The notes beneath the pieces are model-generated. The model had not been told where the DNA came from. It did no database searches and saw only the letters and a list, made by a program, of their open reading frames with translations. DNA of 64,000 nt, from contig CM055908.1 of assembly GCA_029582155.1 (NCBI GenBank), forward strand, positions 19,445,406-19,509,405. Reading direction: 5' to 3'. This document shows positions 1 through 12,400 of this stretch, piece after piece; positions within the stretch are counted from its first letter, which is position 1, and every line of letters begins with the position of its first letter. The translations under genes and the position numbers were made by a program. This stretch comes from Panopea generosa (Eukaryota > Mollusca > Bivalvia > Adapedonta > Hiatellidae).

Positions 1-428
1 TCTGTTTGTTCCATTATGATGATGAACACACATGCGAATTTTCATTCATATCCAACGAGTGGTTGCATAGATATGTTACCTGATAAAAAACTTTAATTTG
101 AAAAATTAAGTAAAATAAGGGCCATAACTCTGCAAAAATGCACCCCAAGTTGTGGTTCTTGTCTCTGTGTGTTTCATTGATGATAGTGAACAAACCTGCA
201 AAGTTTCATTCATATCCAATGAGTAGTTGCATAGATATCTTACCTGATAATAAAATTTAACCTATAAAATTAAGTCGAAAAAGGGCCATAACTGTGCCAA
301 AATGCAATCCAGAGTTATGGTTCTTGTCTTTGTGCCTTCCATTGATAATAGTGATCTCACAAGCAAAGTTTCTTTCAGATCCAATGAGTGGTTGCATAGA
401 TATCTGAAACTTAAACGCAACTAAATGC
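1..428 (+). repeat. Dispersed 'gggccataact' element, three internal units
   Basis: Three degenerate units of about 165 bp in tandem (to about 115, 116-283, 284-428). Each has gggccataact, a ttccattgatgatg stretch and gagtggttgcatagatat. It is the same family as 2354-2850, 54735-55016 and 57655-57936, all in plus orientation, opposite to TEP1. The rest of 1-531 is the TEP1 intron after exon 41. Confidence 0.8.
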
Positions 429-531
429 TGAACAGTTTGAAAATAAGCATTGCATACTAATTTAAGGGGTAACATACTCATTTGAAGAAAAGCTTATCTG
501 GAACACTGACCAGCTAAGCTAAAGAACATAC

Positions 532-633
532 CTGTGACATGGATCCATCCCATACTTTGATTGTCTTGTCTCTTGATGCTGTAAACAGGTATTTTTCAGT
601 CTTCACAATGCAGGAGAGCTCTGCCGAGTGTAT
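532..633 (-). CDS. TEP1: TEP1 exon 41: last WD40 repeat in window
   Basis: 34 codons, phase 0 at both ends, donor gtatgt. [18 protein letters not shown] and [16 protein letters not shown]; human TEP1 has a similar I-H-S-G opening followed by about 40 more residues to the stop (from memory). The remaining exon or exons lie left of position 1. Confidence 0.92.
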
Positions 634-3379
634 CTGAAGTGAACATTATACCCATGGTTATATTGTATCCCAAGATAGTTATGATGTATCACATGATGCT
701 TATATTGTATCACATGACCAAATCTGAAAATGTTACATAATACCAGAAACACAGCAAAAACCTGTACACTAGTATCTATTCAATATATAATACTAAAATA
801 TTAAGTTGTTCAAACTTAAAATAAAAGATGTTTGGATCTCAAAATTATGAAAATCTTCAAAGACATGAAAGATTTTATAGTTTTTTAACTAAATATTTTT
901 AAAAAACTGATGATAGGTTTATGATTAAAATGAAAACATTTGTACTTAAGCTCTCTCAGTTTAGATGGGCCAGATTAACTCAGTCAGTTGTGCATCTGAC
1001 TCTAGCGGGTTTGAATCCCAGACTGGCCACAATCTCCGTGATGATTGATATACCACATTGTGTCTCATTATCATTTGTTTGTCACCTCTGATTCAAGTGG
1101 GAAAGTAATCAGTTACTTGAGGGTATGGGCTGTGCTCGATTACTTGTTTACCCTCCAGGAAAGAGTTGTTAGGTTAAATGAACACCAGTAAGACCTAGAT
1201 GGCATAAAAATGATGCTAAATATTCAAACAAATTCAAACAAATTCTGGGTTTCTAGAGATGGCATAAAATCCTAACACTAACCAATCAATAAATCTCTTA
1301 GTTTTGCAAACAAACTTATTTAAATATGAGCTCCATATATTTTACATACTTAGACTCTTTATTTACTTTGTTGAGTATATGATGTTGTTGTTGTATGGTG
1401 TTTAGCTTCGCTTTCAACAATTTTTCAGTCATATCACGACAGTGTCTCCTTGAGACAGTATTCTAAGCGCTGTCACACTGGAGTATCATGCCGCAGACAC
1501 ATGGTATGATACCTCATCCAGTCACATTTTACTAACACCGGACGACCAAACCTAGAACTCTCCTCTAAATGCTGAGCGTCAAGCGAGGATGCTTCTAGAA
1601 TCATTCTTAAAGTCTTTGGTATGACCCAGCCGGGGATTGAACCCACGACCTTCCGCATGCAAGGCGGATGCTCTACCACTAGACCATGCCGCGGTCATTG
1701 AGTATATGAAGACTCTATACATGTACTCAATTACTTCATAATCACCTTCATATCTTACCTTCATACTCTGTTTAGGGTGATATTCGTAACCACGTTTTGT
1801 CATGCAGGTGACCTGCCCCACTGAATCTCCGGTGAAAAAACCACGTTCGTTTCCTGATATGGCAAGCACCCAATGTGCCTCAACATTTCTGGTGGACACA
1901 ATATCACGACCCATTGGTATGCGTATTTTCATTATTTCCGTGATAGTTGGTTTTGCATTTTTCTGAAAATAATTGAACATTTGTGTTATCTGTGTTATCA
2001 CTTGGAATATATTCCCAGCGGCAGGTGAGATATCATTCATCAAGCAAGCTTGACAAAAACGGCCATAATTTTACCTTTTATAGTTTCAAAACATAGTTGT
2101 CTTACTCGTCTTCTTGTTTGATAGTAAAGATATGCATGAAGTATCATTGATGAATGATCGGTAGTTATGAGTTTCAAGCTTGCTTTAACGAAGTGAACAA
2201 AACCAGAAAGGAATGCAAAGTAGTCAATACATGTATATGCCTGGCACAAGTCACAAGTATAATAAATGATGTTTGTATTAATATGGAACAAGAGGCTTAA
2301 ATGAGCCTAAGTTGCTTACCTGATCAATCCTGTCGCTTCTTCTCAATGTCTGAATGACAAAGTGTCATCCAATGAGTGGTTGCATAGATATCTTAAACTT
2401 AAACGCAACTAAACACAAAAGTTTAACCTGGGTGTCTAAGTCCAAAAAGGGCCATAACTGCGCCAAAATGCAACCCAGAGTTATGTTTCTTGTTTGTGTG
2501 TGTTCCATTGATGATTGTAAACACACATGTGAAGTTTAATTCAGATCCAATGAGTGGTTGCATAGATATCTGAAACTTAAATGCAACTACCGGTAAACGC
2601 AAAGTTTAACCTGGGTGCCCAAGTCCAAAAAGGGCCATAACTGCGCCAAAATGCAACCCAGAGTTATGTTTCTTGTTTGTGTGTGTTCCATTGATGATGG
2701 TGAACACACATGTGAAGTTTCATTCACATCCATTGAGTGGTTGCATAGATATCTTAAACTTAAACGCAAAAGTTTAGATGACGACAACGACAGGGTCATG
2801 GCAATAGCTCTCCTTGGACTTCGTCCCAGCAAGCTTATAAGCATATATATGTAGAATACACATGAGTAAGATGGCCCTTACCTGTACGACTTTCTCTACA
2901 CTGTATTTGATCACATAGCCATCCGTAGTTGTGGCCAGTAGTTTGTCAGAACCATCCATATGTAACTTAAGTAACCATTCTGTGAAACTGGAATATATAT
3001 ATATATATTTAACAACTCTGAAACTGGAATATATACATATATATTTTCAACAACTGTGACTGGATGGGGTATCATACCATGTGTCTGTGGAATGATACTC
3101 CAGTGTGACAGCGCTCAGAATACTGTCTTAAGTAGACACTGTTGCGATATGACTGAAAAATTGTTGAAAGTGACGCTAAACACCATACAACAAAAACTGA
3201 AACTGGAATGTATACATATATATTCAACAACTGTGAAACTGGAATATATATATAAACATATATATTATTTTCATCCCCTGAAGAAGGAATAATATATATT
3301 TCGAAAGCACTCATTTTTTTTTAAAATAATTTTAAAGAATTCAGTATTGTTTGGGTGTATTAATTAATTTATTATCTCT

Positions 3380-3416
<37 letters not shown>

Positions 3417-6400
3417 GGAGATAATTATTTATGAATAACCAAGACATAAATGTACAGACAAACCATAGCAAACCATAGACACAATATCAAGGCCTCTGCC
3501 AAACCAATAAATTTGGTGTTGACCATGACTTATATACTATGGAATTACATGCAACATATCTGGACAGGGTGGACAAATTTACATACATGAACTGATAGCT
3601 TTATATGAGTACATATATATCCAACAGCTGCGAAATTACAAGCACTTGCCATGATACATGTAGCACCTGCAATGACATGGTAATGACATTAGGCCTATCA
3701 AGGTCACCAATCCTAGAGTTTTCTCATAAATGTTGGTTCAAACTTAGGTTATCAAAGTAATAGTAACAGTTTAACCCTTTACTCCATAGATACACGTTTT
3801 CCCACACCAATCATAGAAGACCTTTGAAAACAGTGCAGGAAGTGCTAGTAACGAGCAATCTGAACACTTCCTGCACTGTTTTCCACTCTGTCAGTTAATA
3901 TAAACATAATTCACCCATTGCTGATATGTGATGAATTAATGCTTTCAATATGGAAGAGTCCAAGAAAATGCTTATGGAGCAAAGGGTTAAGAATATGTAT
4001 GTAAAGGTACAATGTATTTCATTAATAATTTTGTCAACGATAACGATCAAATTGACACACAATATCATACACGATAAACCTTTACATACATTTTCAAAAG
4101 CTGTTAAGGTCACAAACTTGAAAAAGATTCACCCTAGAATTATGCACATGAAATCTGTTTACCATTGAATTAAATGTTTCAGAGTTGATGTTGTATAAAA
4201 GTATGAAAATAGGTAATTTTGTTTAAAAATGCAATTAAAAGAAAAGAAATGTTGAATGATGGATGTCACAGGCGGATACCCCACCCACAGGAATATATAG
4301 CTCAGATGAGATTTGGCTGTGCTGTGAGTGCAGGGAGCCTTATAGAAGATATTTATAAATATGGCACCTTCTATAGATAAAGTCACTTATCTCATCTTGT
4401 GAGGTAGAGTTCACAACCTTATAATTAACTGGTCTATAAATCACTACTGTAGACTACAAACACAAGGGTGGGAACCTACGCCACGCGTACTGCTCAACCC
4501 TTTACTCCATAGATACGCATTTTCCCGCACCAATCGCAGAAGGCCTTTGAAAACAGTGCAGGAAGAGTTCAGATTGCTCACAACAAACAATCTGAACACT
4601 TCCTGCACTGTTTTCCACTCTGTCAGTTAATATAAACATAATTCATCCAATGATTCAAAAGCCTTCTATATTAGGTGTCCAAAGGCGTCTATATTTGAGA
4701 TGTCCAAAGGTGTTTATATGAAGTAAAGGGTTAATATGGTGCTGGAACGTTGTTTCAAAAACTGGATTAAGTGATGTTTCGTATTGATTTTGAGTACCTG
4801 TGTATGTTCTATAGTTCCCACCAACCCTCTGGGTATTAGAGGAAATGATTTCACTAATATAAAATTCAGTGCCACCTATACAGTTCCAGATTACCTCAAA
4901 ACAGTTGAGCACCATGTCTAGTAACGTTTACATTTAGAATGAAGAGCAACTGTTTTGAGATAATCTGGAATTGTGTAAATCGCACTGATCTATATATCGG
5001 TGAAATAGACTCCTGTAATACCCGGACGGTCAGTTGTGACTATGAAATATGTATATGTACCATAAATTGAAACAAAAAGTCATTTAACCAGCTTTTGTAA
5101 CAACTTTCCGGTATCGTATTTAGTGGTGTGTGTGATATAGGTTCTCCCCCTTGTAATACATATAAGTAAAACATAAATATTTGGACAGAAGAAAGTTTGA
5201 ACACCAAGGTCAATCAAATATTCATCATTTTTATAGGTAATAAAAATATACAATTACTGCTGGGCAAAGTTAAACTCACGAGTAGAGAGTCTGTAGTTCA
5301 GCCACCATCTTCCCAGTAGTGTTCCATGCTATCAGGGCACCATCCCACTCAGAAGTGAATATGAAAGTATTAGCCATAGCTGTTACTTTGTCATCCCCAT
5401 TTGTCACCAAACTCAATAACGGAGATTTTGTAAACCATGTTTTGTATTTGGTCAATCTGAAATATAACAACAATGTTGAGTACATTATATAATTATATAC
5501 ATGTACCCAGTACTATATGCTGTGTACCACCTGAAATATTATAGATAAGCAAGAGTCAAGATGTCTTTTATCCAGTCACTTGATGACTAAAGACATGTTA
5601 GGGTGGACACAAGATTAAATACAACATTACTTGATAAGGGTCATACATGTATTGCAAACATTAATAACCTTGCAGTTTTAGATCTACTAAATTTGATAAA
5701 ATACCTATCAAAAGAGGAGTGCTTGAGTTCACAGAAGGCCAAACTTTGGTGATGCAAGGGACATACCTCAAAAATACATGTATATTATGTAATAAGTAAA
5801 GTTAAAATTTCTATTACAGTTAATGTGGTTAAATACTCGATACTTTGTAAGTTTGGTTATGCTTCAATGCTAGAGAACAGACAAACTGACTGAAGAACAT
5901 CAGACTTAGTTTGTTTATGCTTCAATATTAGAGTGCAGGCAAACTGACTGAAGGACACCAGACTTAGTTTGGTTAAGCTTAAATACTAGAGTGCAGGCAA
6001 ACTGACTGAATGACACATGACTTAGTTTGGTTACGCTTCAATACTAGAGAACAGACAAACTGACTGAAGGACAAGGACTTAGTTTGGTTATGCTTCAATA
6101 CTAAAGTGCAGCCAAGCTGACTGAAGGGCACAGACTTTGTTTGGTTATGCTTCAATACTAGAGTGCAGACAAACTGACTGAATGGCACCAGACTAAGTTT
6201 GTTTAAGCTTCAATACTAGAGTGCAGGCAAGCTGACTGAAGGACACCAGGCTTAGTTTGGTTATGCTTCAATACTAGAGTGCAGGCAAGCTGACTGAAGG
6301 ACACCAGGCTTAGTTTGGTTATGCTTCAATACTAGAGTGCAGGCAAGCTGACTGAAGGACACCAGGCTTAGTTTGGTTATGCTTCAATATTAGAGTGCAG

Positions 6401-9400
6401 GCAAACTGACTGAAGGACACCAGACTTAGTTTGGTTATGCTTCAATACTAGAATACAGACAAACAGACTGAAGGACACCAGACTTAGTTTGGTTATGCTT
6501 CAAAACTAGTGTGCAGACAAACTGACTGAATGGCACCAGACTTAGTTTGTTTAAGCTTCAATACTAGAGTGCAGGCAAGCTGACTGAAGGACACCAGACT
6601 TAGTTTGGTTATGCTTCAATACTAGAGTGCAGGCAAGCTGACTGAAGGACACCAGGCTTAGTTTGGTTATGCTTCAATATTAGAGTGCAGGCAAGCTGAC
6701 TGAAGGACACCAGACTTAGTTTGGTTATGCTTCAATACTAGAATACAGACAAACAGACTGAAGGACACCAGACTTAGTTTGGTTATGCTTCAATACTAGA
6801 GAGCAGGCAAGTTGACTAAAGAACACCAGACTTAGTTTGGTTATCCTTCAATACTAGAATACAGATAAACAGACTGAAGGACACCAGACTCAGTTTGGTT
6901 AAGCTTATATATTTGAGTGCAGGCAAACTGACTTAAGGACACCAGACTTAGTTTGGTTAAGCTTAAATGCTAGAGTGCAGGCAAACTGACTGATGGACAC
7001 TGACTTAGTTTGGTTATGCTTCAATATTAGAGTGCAGGCAAACTGACTGAAGGACACCAGACTTAGTTTGGTTATTTTTCAATACTAGAATGCAGACAAA
7101 CTGACTGAAGGACACCAGACTTAGTTTGGTTATGCTTCAATACTAGAGTGCAGACAAACTGACTGAAGGACACCAGACTCAGTTTGGTTAAGCTTCAATA
7201 CTAAAGAGCAGGCAAACTGACTGAAGGACATGAGACTTAGTTTGGTTATGCTTCAATGCTAGAGTGCAGGCAAGCTGACTGAAGGACACCAGACTTAGTT
7301 TGGTTATGCTTCAATACTAGAATACAGACAAACAGACTGAAGGACACCAGACTTAGTTTGGTTAAGCTTAAATATTTGAGTGCAGGCAAACTGACTGAAG
7401 GACACCAGACTTAGTTTGGTTAAGCTTAAATGCTAGAGTGCAGGCAAACTGACTGAAGGACACCAGACTTAGTTTGGTTATGCTTCAATATTAGAGTGCA
7501 GGCAAACTGACTGAAGGACACCAGACTTAGTTTGGTTAAGCTTAAATACTAGAGTGCAGGCAAGCTGACTGAAGGACACCAGACTTAGTTTGGTTATGCT
7601 TCAATATTAGAGTGCAGGCAAGCTGACTGAAGGACACCAGACTTAGTTTGGTTATGCTTCAATACTAGTGTGCAGACAAACTGACCAAAGGATACCAGAC
7701 TTAGTTTGGTTATGCTTCAATACTAGTGTGCAGACAAACTGACTGAAGGACACCAGACTTAGTTTGGTTATGCTTCAATACTAGAGTGAAGACGAACTGA
7801 CTGAAGGACACCAGACTTAGTTTGGTTATGCTTCAATACTAGAGTGCAGACAAACTGACTGAAGGACACCAGACTTAGTTTGGTTATGCTTCAATACTAG
7901 AGTGCAGACAAACTGACTGAAGGACACAGACTTAGTTTGGTTATGCTTTAATACAAGAGTGAAGACAAACTGACTGAAGGACACATGACTTAGTTTGGTT
8001 ATGCTTCAATACTAAAGTGCAGGCAAGCTGACTGAAGGGCACAGACTTTGTTTGGTTATGCTTCAATACTAGAGTGCAGACAAACTGACTGAAGGGCACC
8101 AGACTTAGTTTGGTTATGCTTCAATACTAGAGTGAAGACAAACTGACTGAAGGACACCAGACTTAGTTTGGTTATGCTTCAATACTAGAGTGCAGACAAA
8201 CTGACTGAAGGACACCAGACTTAGTTTGGTTATGCTCCAATGCTAGAATACAGATAAACTGACTGAAAGACACAGATTTAGTTTGGTGATGCTTCATTAT
8301 TAGAGTGCAGGCAAACTGACTGAAGGACACCAGACTTAGTTTGGTTATGTTTCAATGGTAGAGTGCAGACAAACTGACTGAAGGACACCAGACTTAGTTT
8401 GGTTATGCTTCAATACTAGAGTGCAGGCAAGCTGACTGAAGAACACCAGACTTAGTTTGGTTATGTTTCAATGGTAGAGTGCATGCAACTTGACTGAACA
8501 CATAACTATACTTTAGTGTATTTATACTATTTATTTTCTGCTCCAGTCACTCCTTTACTATCCAGGCATTACACCGTACCCCTGTGGAATATATAATTGA
8601 CATTACCCTATATAAACCACTCACCTGCTAATTTTACCATTGGTTCTGGTTACTCTCCAGATGACAATACTGCAGTCATCGGAACCAGTCACCAAGTTGT
8701 TGGGGCCAAGCCAGCTGCCACAAGTCACTGCCATCTCATGGGCCTAGCATATACAATATGGTGATTGTTGTAAACAAGGTAAATTAATCAGACAGTAAGT
8801 CAATATAGATATAGAGATTACTTTAATTTGTTGGGAAGTTCTGGGTTTGAACTTAGATCTGGCATCTGTTTCACCAACATTTTCTTAAGTTTAACTTAAA
8901 TATTTAAATGAATTTTGGATGGTTTATTACTTGTTCTTTAATAAATGTCAATACAACCATATGCAGTTATACTGAAACCAGTCTAAAATCATGATCATTT
9001 GAATGCTTTTGTTAGACTTAAGTATTTAATTATTTAGTACATGTATATACTTCAATAATTGGTCAAACAGAGGCCATGTCATATCAGACTTAAAACAAAT
9101 GCACAATATAGTAGCTTCCTCACTTGACCTTTGACACTTAGAGGTTACTGTCTCATGTATACACGACTGGTCTTTATCTTCGAAACAATGAAATGGGTTC
9201 AACGCCATTTTTAACACATTTCAGGTTATATATGGCATATCCAGTTTTACTGGTGGAGGAAGACCTCAGACTGAGTAGAACCACCATCCTTCAGTAAATA
9301 ACTGGAAACTTTCTCACATAAAATTTTGGAGCAAGCGGAACTTGAACTTTGACCTTAGCAGTGAGAGGTAAGTGATCTTAAGATGATGCCTTCAACCACT

Positions 9401-12400
9401 CGGCCAAAATTTATAAGTTCTGAATAATTTAAATAATATCAAATACCAAATGAATGTACAATGAATGAAGCTACCTTTATGCTGATGGAACAGCTGTACT
9501 TTAAATGTTGCTGTCCATTCACTGTCACCAACTCCGATTCCAAGATTTTGATGTTGCCATCTCTGGAATAATTTACAACATATTGTATACAGACTGCAAA
9601 TTACCTTGATAAGACTTGGGTATGTTTGTGTACACGGTACAGCGGTAGAGCATAAAATCAAAGATTGGTGTGATCTACGCCATAGCTATGTGTGGTGTCC
9701 TTGAGCAAGACACTTTATATGCATATGTTTAATACTGGCTATACACAGGGACACTTCAAGCAGCGTGATTTGTTTAAGTTGTAAGAACTTGTTCCACAGT
9801 TGATGTGAAATAAAGAATACACTGGAGTAGTGTATCCAATATACAAGTCCCCTACCAGTTTACGGGTTGGACATGTTTTTGTGTTACCACAACATACAGG
9901 TTGTATCAGTTATATTACAAAAATTGTTGTCATAGCAACCACAATTGTTGTCCGACTGAAAAAATAAAATGACCTTCATAATCATCTTAATGTCCTCTAT
10001 CAGCATGCTGGCAAAATTTCTTAAACCTAGCTTGGAATTTTTTGAGTAATCTTTCAGGATGGACAGACGATAAACCTAAAGGAGACTAATAAGTTAAAAT
10101 GAATGTAACATGAAAGAATGCTCCATATTTAATTCACTGGAAAACCTGGGGAATAGATTTGTAGATTTTGCAGGTTTAAAACACTTAAAAACATGGCAGC
10201 TCCGCAAACTAGTAAATTACTTAAGGAGTGAATGTTAAAATGAATGTTGAAATTTCATGACATATGAACTTACATGTAACACTTGCAAAGAAAGTGAACA
10301 CTAAAAAATGTTATTTGCTAGTCACAATGTAAGTTCATATCTTTAATACATCTTAATAAATTAGTTCATATCTTATGAATATTCAACAAATAAAATTAAT
10401 TTCTTATATTTATATTATCAATGCATTTGATTAACACTTTCATGTCCTATTTCACAATTATCTAGCACTGATATACTTGTCTGGTATATAATACCCTTTA
10501 GTTGATGAATGGAGAAGAGACAGCCATTAGTTGAAGATGATGAATGGAGAAGAGATAGCCTTTTGTTGAAGATGATGACCAGAGATGAGATAGCCTTTAG
10601 TTGAAGATGATGAATGGAGAAGAAATAGCTTTTAGTTGAAGATTATGAACAGAGAAGAGATAGCCTTTTGTTGAAGATGATGAATGGAGAAGAGATAGCC
10701 TTAAGTTGAAGATGATGAACGGAGAAGAGATAGCATTAAGTTGAAGATGATGACCAGAGAAGAGATAGCCTTTAGTTGAAGATGATGAACGGAGAAGAAA
10801 TAGCTTTTAGTTGAAGATAATGAACAGAGAAGAGATAGTCTTTAGTTGAAGATGATGAACTGAGAAGAGATAGTTTTTAGTTGAAGATGATGAACGGAGA
10901 AGAGTTAGCCTTTAGTTGAAGATGATGAATGGAGAAGAGATAGCCTTTAGTTGAAGATGATGAACGTTGAAGATGATGAACTGAGAAGAGATCGTCTTTA
11001 GTTAAAGATGATGAACAGAGAAGAGATAGCCTTTAGTTGAAGATGATGAACGGAGAAGAGATAGTCTTTAGTTGAAGATGATGAACGGAGAAGAGATAGC
11101 CTTTAGTTGAAAATGATGAATGGAGAAGAGAAAGCCTTTTGTTGAAGATGGTGAATGGAGAAGAGATAGCCTTTAGTTGAAGATGATGAACGGAGAAGGG
11201 ATAGTCATTAGTTGAAGATGATGAACGGAGAAGAGATAGCCTTTTGTTGAAGATGATGAATGGAGAAGAGATAGCCTTTAGTTGAAGATGATGAACGGAG
11301 AAGAGATAGCCTTTTGTTGAAGATGATGAATGGAGAAGAGATAGCCTTTAGTTGAAGATGATGAATGGAGAAGAGATAGCCTTTAGTTGAAGATGATGAA
11401 TGGAGAAGAGATAGCCTTTTGTTGAAGATGATGAATGGAGAAGAGATAGCCTTTAGTTGAAGATGATGAACGGAAGTGAGACAGTCATTAGTTGAAGATG
11501 ATGAACGGAGAAGAGATAGCCTTTTGTTGAAGATGATGAATGGAGAAGAGATAGCCTTTAGTTGAAGATGATGAACGGAGAAGAGACAGTCATTAGTTGA
11601 AGATGATGAACTGAGAAGAGATAGCTTTTTGTTGAAGATGATGAACGGAGAAGAGATAGCCTTTAGTTGAAGATGATGAACGGAGAAGAGATAGTCTTTA
11701 GTTGAAGATGATGAACGGAGAAGAGACAGTCATTAGTTGAAGATGATGAACGGAGAAAGGATAGTCTTTTGTTGAAGATGATGAATGGAGAAGAGATAGC
11801 TTTTAGTTCAAGATGATGAACGGAGAAGAAATAGCCTTTAGTTGTAGATGATGAACGGAGAAGAGACAGTCATTAGTTAAAGATGATGAACGGAGAAGAG
11901 ATAGCCTTTAGTTGAAGATTACGAACAGAGAAGAGATAGCCTTTTGTTGAAGATGATGAACAGAGAAGAGATGGCCTTTAATTGAAGATGATGAACGGAG
12001 AAGAAATAGCTTTCAGTTGAAGATGATAAACAAAGAAGAGATAGCCTTTTGTTAAAGATGATGAACAGAGAAGAAATAGCCTTTAGTTGAAGGTGATGAA
12101 CTTAGAAGAGATAGCCTTTAGTTGAAGATGATGAACAGAGAAGAGATAGTCTTTAGTTGAAGATGATGAAGGGAGAAGAAATAGCCTTTAGTTGAAGATG
12201 ATGAACGGAGAAGAGATAGCCTTTAGTTGAAGATGATGAACGGAGAACAGATAGTCTTTAGTTGAAGATGATGAACAGTGAAGAGATAGTCTTTAGTTGA
12301 AGATGATGAACAGTGAAGAGATAGTCTTTAGTTGAAAATGATAAACTGAGAAGAGATAGTCTTTAGTTGAAGATGATGAACTGAGAAGAGATAGTCTTTA

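Noticed and set aside
2587..2854. Overlapping 79-85-codon frames on opposite strands
   Set aside because: Part of the dispersed 'gggccataact' element; the same frames recur at 54700-54940 and 57700-57990.
9392..9661. 89-codon minus-strand frame covering exon 36
   Set aside because: This frame does not join in phase to exons 35 and 37. The correct reading is [12 protein letters not shown] in another frame.
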